In this document: piece after piece, positions 16,377 through 21,462 of the stretch | Layout of the letters: the number at the start of each line of letters is the position of its first letter | Numbering within the stretch: the first letter of the stretch is position 1 | Program-made: the position numbers and the translations under genes | The notes under the pieces: generated by a model | What the model was told of the DNA's origin: nothing | The model's input: only the letters and a program-made list of their open reading frames with translations | Database searches by the model: none | Source of the DNA: Hyphomicrobiales bacterium | GTDB taxonomy: Bacteria; Pseudomonadota; Alphaproteobacteria; Rhizobiales; Afifellaceae | DNA: 21,462 nt | NCBI GenBank assembly: GCA_013812985.1 | Contig: JACCSN010000613.1 | Span: 1-21,462 of the forward strand | Reading direction: 5' to 3'

Positions 16377-17281
16377 CGCTGCGTCCGATCCACCCGACCG
16401 CGCCCGAGGCGCCTGAGGCATCCGCGATGACCACGATCGATGCCCATGTCCATCTCTGGCGCCTCGCGCGGGGCGACAATGTCTCGCTCAATCCCGCAAT
16501 GGCGACGATATGGCGGGATATGGAGCCGCGGCATCTGAGGCCGCGGCTCGACGCAGCCGGGGTGCATCGCGTCGTCGCGGTACAAGCGGCCGAGACCCTG
16601 GCCGAGGCGCTGTTCCTGGTCGGCCTTGCCCGCAAGTTCCCCTGGATCGCCGGCGTCGTCGCCTGGATCGAGCCGGCCTCGCCGGCGATCGAGGAGGAGG
16701 TCGCGGCGCTTTCCTGGATCCCCATCGTCAAGGGCGCCCGCCCCATCCGCGACGACAACCGCAGCATCGCCTATCTTCTCGATGCGCGGCTGGAGCGCGG
16801 TTGGCGAGCGCTCGCCGATGCCGGCCTGAGCCTCGACATCCTGGTCCAGAACTGGCGGGAAATCTCGCTGGCGACCGAGCTCGCCCGGCGCTTGCCGCAT
16901 CTCGCCATCATCCTCGACAATTGCGCCAAGCCGGACATCGCCGGCGGCCACTTCCTTCCGTGGGCCGCCGACATCGCGGCCTTCGCCAAGCTCCCCAACG
17001 TTTCCTGCAAGCTCTCGGGTTTGATGAACTGCGCCGGCGCCGGCGCCGACGTGGCGGAGGTGCGACCCTATGCGGAGCATGTGATCGAAGCCTTCGGGCC
17101 GAGCCGGACGCTCTGGGCGAGCGACTGGCCGCCGCTCGACCTGGCTTCCGACTATCAGACGTGGAATCGCATATCGGACGTGATACTGGCCGGCTTCCCG
17201 GCCAGCGAGCGCGCCGCGATTTTTGGCGGGACCGCGACGCGCGTCTATCGACTCGAACCCCCCGATCCTCCGGAGTCCTGA
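16373..17281 (+). CDS. Amidohydrolase-superfamily hydrolase, COG3618 lactonase-like
   Basis: A TIM-barrel amidohydrolase (302 residues from the coupled ATG at 16373; ATG at 16427, giving MTTIDAHVHLW, is an equally plausible start and matches the family N-terminus better). COG3618 members include L-fucono- and L-rhamnono-lactonases and 2-pyrone-4,6-dicarboxylate lactonase (LigI), which open sugar or pyrone lactones. Visible motifs are the HxH in DAHVHLW (His25, His27), GVVAWIEP, VKGARPIRDD, CKLSGL and WASDWPP with Asp251. The block that normally reads LDHxxKP is LDNCAKP (Asn183 in place of the His), a change in the active site. It lies directly after the CUT1 permeases and before a dehydrogenase, consistent with hydrolysis of an imported or internally made lactone to an acid that the dehydrogenase then uses. 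Confidence 0.88.
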   Translation: MTLRPIHPTAPEAPEASAMTTIDAHVHLWRLARGDNVSLNPAMATIWRDMEPRHLRPRLDAAGVHRVVAVQAAETLAEALFLVGLARKFPWIAGVVAWIEPASPAIEEEVAALSWIPIVKGARPIRDDNRSIAYLLDARLERGWRALADAGLSLDILVQNWREISLATELARRLPHLAIILDNCAKPDIAGGHFLPWAADIAAFAKLPNVSCKLSGLMNCAGAGADVAEVRPYAEHVIEAFGPSRTLWASDWPPLDLASDYQTWNRISDVILAGFPASERAAIFGGTATRVYRLEPPDPPES

Positions 17282-17284
17282 TTG

Positions 17285-18196
17285 ATGTCAAGCAAATCAC
17301 CCGTCGGCTTCATCGGCGTCGGCCTGATGGGCCACGGCGCGGCCAAGAACATCCTGGAGCGCGGGGGCTACCCGCTTACCGTTCTCGGGCATCGCAATCG
17401 AGCCCCGGTCGACGACCTCGTCGCTCTGGGCGCGCGCGAGGCGCGGAGCCTAAGCGAGCTCGCCGGGGAGTCGGATGTGGTCATCACCTGCCTGCCCTCT
17501 TCGGTCGAGGTCGAGGCGGCGTTCAGAGGCGAGGAGGGCCTGCTTGCGGCGGCGCGGCCCGACATGATTTTTATCGATGCGACCACCAACGATCCAGCCG
17601 TCACGCGAACGATCGGGGAAGCGCTTCGCTCCCGAAACGCGCATTTTGTCGACGCCGCCCTCGGCCGCACGCCGAAGGAGGCCGAAGAGGGCCGGCTCAG
17701 CACCTATATCGGGGGCGATGCGTCCGTGATCGAGCGGATCCGGCCTATCCTGGAGAGCTATTGCGACACCATCGTCGTTTGCGGCCCGCTCGGCGCGGGA
17801 ACGACCTGCAAGCTCGTCAACAACTCCATCACGATCGGCACCGTCGCTCTCTTCGCTGAGGGATTCGCCACCGCGGCCAAGCTCGGCGTCGACCTTTCGG
17901 CCCTCTCCGACGTGCTTTCGGCGGGCGGGGCGAACGGGCGCATGTGGCAGATGATCGAGCCTTGGATCAGGTCCGGCGACGACAGCCACCTGAAAGGCCC
18001 GCTTCGCATCGCCGCCAAGGACCTGCGCACCTACGGACGCATGGCGGAGGGGGCCGGTGTTGCCGTCTTCATCGCGCAGGCGGTGAACCAGACGCTGCGC
18101 CTGGCGCTCAACCAAGGCCATGCGGACCGGTTTCTGCCCGTGCTGCCCGGCATTCTCGCCGAGCTCAACGGCGGCAAGATACGCGATCTCGACTGA
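17285..18196 (+). CDS. NAD(P)-dependent beta-hydroxyacid dehydrogenase (3-hydroxyisobutyrate dehydrogenase family)
   Basis: A 303-residue cytoplasmic oxidoreductase. The N-terminal Rossmann fold begins GFIGVGLMGHG (8-18) with the FIDATTNDP block near 96-104. The substrate-binding segment reads VDAALGRTPKEAEEG (122-136), where classical members have DAPVSGG. The catalytic Lys is Lys176 in GAGTTCKLVNN, followed by an all-helical C-terminal domain with KDLRTYGRMAEGAG. Family enzymes oxidise 3-hydroxy acids or reduce 2-/3-oxo acids; L-threonate dehydrogenase (LtnD) and tartronate semialdehyde reductase belong here, so a sugar-acid substrate fits the neighbourhood. ATG at 17285 follows the hydrolase stop by 3 bases, with GGAG about ten bases upstream. 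It ends 5 bases from the stop of the convergent GMC gene. Confidence 0.93.
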   Translation: MSSKSPVGFIGVGLMGHGAAKNILERGGYPLTVLGHRNRAPVDDLVALGAREARSLSELAGESDVVITCLPSSVEVEAAFRGEEGLLAAARPDMIFIDATTNDPAVTRTIGEALRSRNAHFVDAALGRTPKEAEEGRLSTYIGGDASVIERIRPILESYCDTIVVCGPLGAGTTCKLVNNSITIGTVALFAEGFATAAKLGVDLSALSDVLSAGGANGRMWQMIEPWIRSGDDSHLKGPLRIAAKDLRTYGRMAEGAGVAVFIAQAVNQTLRLALNQGHADRFLPVLPGILAELNGGKIRDLD

Positions 18197-18197
18197 T

Positions 18198-18209
18198 CGG
18201 CTTAAGCCG
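18198..18209. other. Perfect 12-base palindrome between convergent stops
   Basis: CGGCTTAAGCCG (18198-18209) fills the gap between the dehydrogenase stop and the end of the GMC gene and includes the GMC stop codon (TAA on the - strand, 18204-18202). It is too short and lacks T-runs, so it is a poor classical terminator, but it is the only symmetric element where two transcripts must end head to head. Confidence 0.35.
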
Positions 18210-19734
18210 TCCCTCCCACCATGCCCCGGCCGCCGATCAAGTCTGCCGCGATCTCGCCGAGCGCATAGCAGGCGAGGTTGGTATTGTGCATGACGGTATC
18301 GGGAAACACGCTCGAATCCACGATCATCAGGCGCTCGATCCCATGCACGTGCAGCTTGGGATCGACGACGCTTGTCAGGGGGTCGGTCCCCATTCTGCAG
18401 GTGCCGCTCTGATGGTGCGCGCTGGCGAGATTGGCGTTGAGATACGAGGCAAGGTCCGGTCCCGGATCGATGAAGCGGGCCCCGTGGCTCTGGAAGGAGG
18501 CCGTTGCAAGCAGCGCCTGGTTGGCCTCCCAAGCTTCGGCAAAATGGCCGATGTCGGTTTCGTCGGCGAGGTAGTCGTGATCGATCAGCGGCGCGACGCG
18601 CGGGTCGGTGCTGGCTATCTCCACCGTGCCGGATGATTGCTGGCGGCAGAGATAGCTGAACAGCCCGCAAATGCCTTCCTCCTCATCGACGGGAAAGGGA
18701 TGCGTCTGCCACCAAGGCTCGCCCGCCGCCATCGCGGGGCCCCGCCAGTTCACGGCGAAGAACCGGCCGGTGGTGGCGGCGATCCCTTCGGCGCGAAAGA
18801 AGAAGGCGCAGCCGGGGTGGTCGGTAAGATTGCCGCCCAGCGCCGGCAGGTCCTGGATCACGGGAACCCCGATCCGCGTAAGGAGCTGCTCCGGCCCGAG
18901 CCCGGAGCGCTGCAGCAGGGGCGGAGTATTGTAGACGCCGGCGGCGAGGACGATGAGGTCGGCCGCGGCAGTTTCGGGCTCTCCCGCCGGGCCGAGGAAG
19001 GCAACCCCCGTCGCCCGGTCGCCTTTGAAGAGCACCCGGTCGGCGAGGCACAGGCCGCGGACCGTCAGGTTCGGGCGCCGGCGCGCCTCCCGGATATAGG
19101 TGGGGAGCGTCCCCAGGCGGATTTCCTTGAAGCGGTTATGCGGCAAGCGCCCGAACACGCCGGCATGTCCGTCAAGCCCGTTCAGGTCTTCGGAGAACGA
19201 AACGCCGAGCGCATCGCAGCCCTCGGCGAAGGCGCGGTTCACGGGCGCCCAGCTTGCCTCCCTGTAGCGCTGGATGACGATCGGGCCGTCGCTGCCGTGG
19301 ATGGGCTCGCCTGGAAAATCGAGGTCCCGCTCCAGGCGGATGAAATAGGGCAGCACGCTCCGCCAGTCCCAGCCCTCACATCCGAGGGCGGCCCATCGGT
19401 CGAAATCGAAGGGAGCGGGACGGACGGCGATGGTGGAATTCACCATGGAGGACCCGCCGACCAGCTGACCGCGCGGCAGCCGGATCGGTCGCCCGCCCCG
19501 CCGCCCGGCCCTGTCCCAGTCGTAGAAGTTCCAATCGAGTTCCGGCGCCCCGGAAACGCGCCAGCTATGTTCTCCGCTCACGGCGAAGAGAGGGAGGACG
19601 TCCGCCTCCCGTGGGAAGTCCGGGCCGGCCTCGAGCAGGAGAACGCGGCGCGCCGAATCCTCGCTCAGCCTCGCCGCGAGGACACCACCGGCTGCGCCAG
19701 CGCCAACGACAATCACGTCGAATTTTTCAGTCAT
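18202..19734 (-). CDS. GMC-family FAD-dependent oxidoreductase (alcohol/aldose dehydrogenase type)
   Basis: A 510-residue flavoprotein of the glucose-methanol-choline family. The N-terminal ADP-binding fold VIVVGAGAAGGVLAARLSE (8-26) and LLEAG bind FAD. GMC signature 1 appears as RGQLVGGSSMVNS and signature 2 as GVYNTPPLLQRSGLGP. The C-terminal catalytic region has AHHQSGTCRMG (His440/441) and the paired site HNTNLA (His483), then ALGEIAADL. No signal peptide is visible, so it is probably cytoplasmic. Such enzymes oxidise primary alcohols, polyols or sugar C1 and pass electrons to oxygen, quinone or an acceptor protein. Here a product lactone could feed the neighbouring lactonase. The ATG at 19734 matches the usual N-terminus; open frame upstream to 19989 looks non-coding. 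The ribosome site is weak (a GAGGGAG about 17 bases up). Confidence 0.93.
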   Translation of the reverse strand: MTEKFDVIVVGAGAAGGVLAARLSEDSARRVLLLEAGPDFPREADVLPLFAVSGEHSWRVSGAPELDWNFYDWDRAGRRGGRPIRLPRGQLVGGSSMVNSTIAVRPAPFDFDRWAALGCEGWDWRSVLPYFIRLERDLDFPGEPIHGSDGPIVIQRYREASWAPVNRAFAEGCDALGVSFSEDLNGLDGHAGVFGRLPHNRFKEIRLGTLPTYIREARRRPNLTVRGLCLADRVLFKGDRATGVAFLGPAGEPETAAADLIVLAAGVYNTPPLLQRSGLGPEQLLTRIGVPVIQDLPALGGNLTDHPGCAFFFRAEGIAATTGRFFAVNWRGPAMAAGEPWWQTHPFPVDEEEGICGLFSYLCRQQSSGTVEIASTDPRVAPLIDHDYLADETDIGHFAEAWEANQALLATASFQSHGARFIDPGPDLASYLNANLASAHHQSGTCRMGTDPLTSVVDPKLHVHGIERLMIVDSSVFPDTVMHNTNLACYALGEIAADLIGGRGMVGGTA

Positions 19735-20066
19735 TCCGCTATCCGCAGCCGCTCCCTCTGCCTCATCGTAGCGCCTTTGACCGGGATCTTCTGAGTTAGC
19801 GCTGTTCGGCACGCCGGCGCTGTTGCGAGACCAAGCAGCCCGGGCCGCCCGCTGACTTCTGGCGCATGTTGCACCATTTTGTCGGCCTTCTCGAAGCCGT
19901 GCAACACTCTTTGCGGCAGCGAATGCTGTAATCGTTTTTTTACTGCTGGCGCCCTGACATGCCGGATCGGCGGTGTGCCGCTGCTTCATTCAGTGCGTTT
20001 GAGATCAGATGTCGCATCTCGATTTGGGCGGTCGTCGCTGCCGGACATGGCACGGAGCGAGCGCCC
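19735..20066. other. Non-coding gap between the GMC gene and the CocE remnant
   Basis: These 332 bases lie upstream of the GMC gene and downstream of the decayed hydrolase. I see no gene, tRNA or insertion-sequence end. G+C looks lower than in the flanks, with a T-run at 19935-19941. The only clear structure is the inverted repeat at 19867-19906, described separately. Confidence 0.6.
19867..19906 (-). promoter_or_regulatory. Candidate promoter with embedded operator for the GMC gene
   Basis: TGTTGCAC (19867-19874) and GTGCAACA (19899-19906) are perfect 8-base inverted copies, 32 bases from centre to centre. Read on the - strand, TTGCAC (19904-19899) could be a -35 box, followed after exactly 17 bases by CAAAAT (19881-19876) as a -10 box. 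The two operator arms thus cover the -35 and the region just past the -10. That is a classic arrangement for repression or inducer-controlled transcription, with a leader of roughly 130 bases before the ATG at 19734. The box matches are modest (3/6 and 4/6), so this is a hypothesis from spacing and symmetry. Confidence 0.4.
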
Positions 20067-21407
20067 CTAAACGCCGTCGCGCGGGATATCCTCGTCCCAT
20101 TCGCGGTTGAAAATTCGCGTTTCGCCCTCGTAGGCGCTGAGTTCGGCGCTGACGTGGAAGCTCTCTTTGGTAGCCGTCAGGACCGTCCGCGTATCAATGC
20201 GCGTCCGCCAATCGTCTCGTCCGATCTCATAGGTTTTTCTCATCTCGGTTCGCGCCGAGAGTGGATCTGTCTCATGGACGGAAAGCGTTTCCAGCATACC
20301 GGCGCCGAATTCCAAGCCATTCGAGTCCAGCTTAACAAGCCCATCATCGCGCGTGGTATGAAGGGTGGTGGTCCCGGTGACATAGTCGCGCTCCGCTCGG
20401 CGCTCCCAAAGGCTGGCCCGGATCTGAGTACGCGGCGTTCCGGATGCGCATTCGGGTTCGCCGAGGATCTCCGGCGCAACGTAGGCGTCGTTTCGGCGGA
20501 CAGGCAGGTGCAAGGCGCTCGCCTCTGACCAGAGCGTCATCGTGACCGGTTCCGGCGTCGGCCAAATCACTGGCCAATATGCGGTGGAAATGGCGAGCCT
20601 CAACCGGTGACCCGGCAGAAAAGCGTAGCCGCACGCATTCAACGGAACCTCGATCCGATACCGCTCGCCCGGTCGAACGGGTGAAATCCATTTCGTGGCC
20701 TTCCCGATGGCTCAAGTTCAAGACGCCGTAGGTGACGCGACTCGATGCGCCGTCCGGCGCGACGTCGCAAATCCGGACAGCGATGAAGGCAGTCGATTTG
20801 TCAGACGCAACCTCAACTGAGGCGATAACGTGCCCAAGGATTTCCATCCGTTCGGTAAGCGGCTGAGAGTCGAAAACCAGCGACCTACCGTCGTCTTCGC
20901 GCTGATCGGTAGGGAAATCCGGCCCCGGTCCGGTGCCGAAGGGACACCATTCTCCGCCGCTCATTCCCGTCGTCTGGGGCGAGCAGATCGCGAAGTGTTC
21001 CGGTCTCTGCGGTACGGATGACAGGCCGGCCCGTCCGAGGTGCAGCGTTTCCATTGCGATCGCGGCTGACGGCCATTCACGTTCGGCGGCCCAGCGCCCA
21101 GCGGCGTGCTCGTAAAACGGCATCGGCGGTGCTGCCTCTTGAATGAACGCGCGAAGCATCGGCTCACGCATGATGCCGGTGTCGATGCCTTTCAACCAAT
21201 GGTCCCACCATCGGACCGCCTCTTGGAGAAATCCCATGCTAGGGCGCCGCAGAGCCTGATGCGGGTACATGTGTGGGCCCACGGTCCGATGATTTCGAGC
21301 CGCGGCACGGAGAGGTTGACTCGAAGCCGCTTCAGGCCGAGGCTGCAGCCGACCTCGTCGAACTGGCAGCGCGGGAAGATGGCGCGCGCGGTGCTGATCG
21401 CCTCCAC
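20067..21407 (-). pseudogene. CocE/NonD-family (X-Pro dipeptidyl-peptidase S15 type) hydrolase, truncated and frameshifted
   Basis: Reading right to left, IIGPWAH (about 21290) matches the catalytic-domain end of CocE/NonD hydrolases. The continuation MYPHQALRRPSMGFLQEA is in another frame; an extra AC in CACACA near 21272 explains the jump. This second frame then runs intact through RWWDHWLKGIDTG, GEWCPFGTG, QREDDGRSLVFDS and VTYGVLNLSHREGHE. Near 20690 a further shift (in GAAATGG) moves to the frame encoding RPGERYRIEVPLNACGYAF, AISTAYWPVIWP and the normal C-terminus REWDEDIPRDGV with a stop at 20067. Upstream of 21407 the first frame is closed by TGA (21419-21417), and the N-terminal half with the nucleophile Ser is not recognisable. 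The jelly-roll C-terminal domain is well conserved, so the decay looks recent. Intact relatives are alpha/beta hydrolases acting on esters or peptides. Confidence 0.85.
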
Positions 21408-21462
21408 CTTGCCGTTTCAGTTTTGGAGCACCTGCATTTGCAGAACCCACCTGATCACGGAG

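Noticed and set aside
19735..19989. 85-codon N-terminal extension of the GMC protein
   Set aside because: The composition is non-coding-like, with no signal peptide or domain. The FAD-binding fold begins a few residues after the Met at 19734, as in relatives.

Overview
The window is GC-rich (roughly two-thirds G+C by eye), densely coding DNA with many 4-bp ATGA/GTGA overlaps. Its gene content is typical of an alphaproteobacterium, most likely Hyphomicrobiales (Rhizobiales): stacked sugar ABC importers, a FrcA-type single ATPase, and DeoR, PdxA2 and DUF1537 catabolic genes. The taxonomic call is inference; no rRNA or other marker gene is present. The whole window reads as a carbohydrate / sugar-acid uptake and catabolism island.

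Region by region. (1) 1-3937, + strand: a ribose/galactofuranose-type (CUT2) importer, with the tail of a periplasmic binding protein, a two-domain ATPase and two RbsC-like permeases. It is followed by an RraA-like gene (3972-4655) broken by two frameshifts. (2) 8730-4700, - strand: a four-gene catabolic operon in the order DUF1537 acid-sugar kinase, PdxA2-type dehydrogenase, Ldh2/MDH2-type oxidoreductase, HpaI-type aldolase. (3) 9010-13047, + strand, divergent from it: a DeoR-family regulator followed by a second CUT2 importer (XylF-like binding protein, XylH-like permease, single-domain ATPase). The divergent gap holds a 28-bp inverted repeat that is a good operator candidate. (4) 13273-18196, + strand: a third importer of the CUT1 type (Tat-exported binding protein and two MalF/MalG-type permeases, with no ATPase gene), then a COG3618 lactonase-like hydrolase and a 3-hydroxyisobutyrate-dehydrogenase-family enzyme. 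(5) 19734-18202, - strand: a GMC flavoprotein oxidoreductase whose stop lies 5 bases from the convergent dehydrogenase, with a candidate operator/promoter about 130 bases upstream. (6) 21407-20067, - strand: the decayed C-terminal half of a CocE/NonD-family hydrolase.

How the genes could work together (inference). The best-supported chemistry is DUF1537 kinase plus PdxA2. In characterised systems this pair phosphorylates D-threonate or D-erythronate at C4 and oxidises C3, giving dihydroxyacetone phosphate after decarboxylation. The GMC enzyme, lactonase and beta-hydroxyacid dehydrogenase could form an oxidative branch (cyclic sugar to lactone to acid to keto acid), and the HpaI aldolase and Ldh2 enzyme could handle 2-keto acids. 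No single described pathway that I can name uses exactly this set, so the locus is a reasonable candidate for an unassigned sugar-acid route. Both broken genes sit at the edges of the functional modules.
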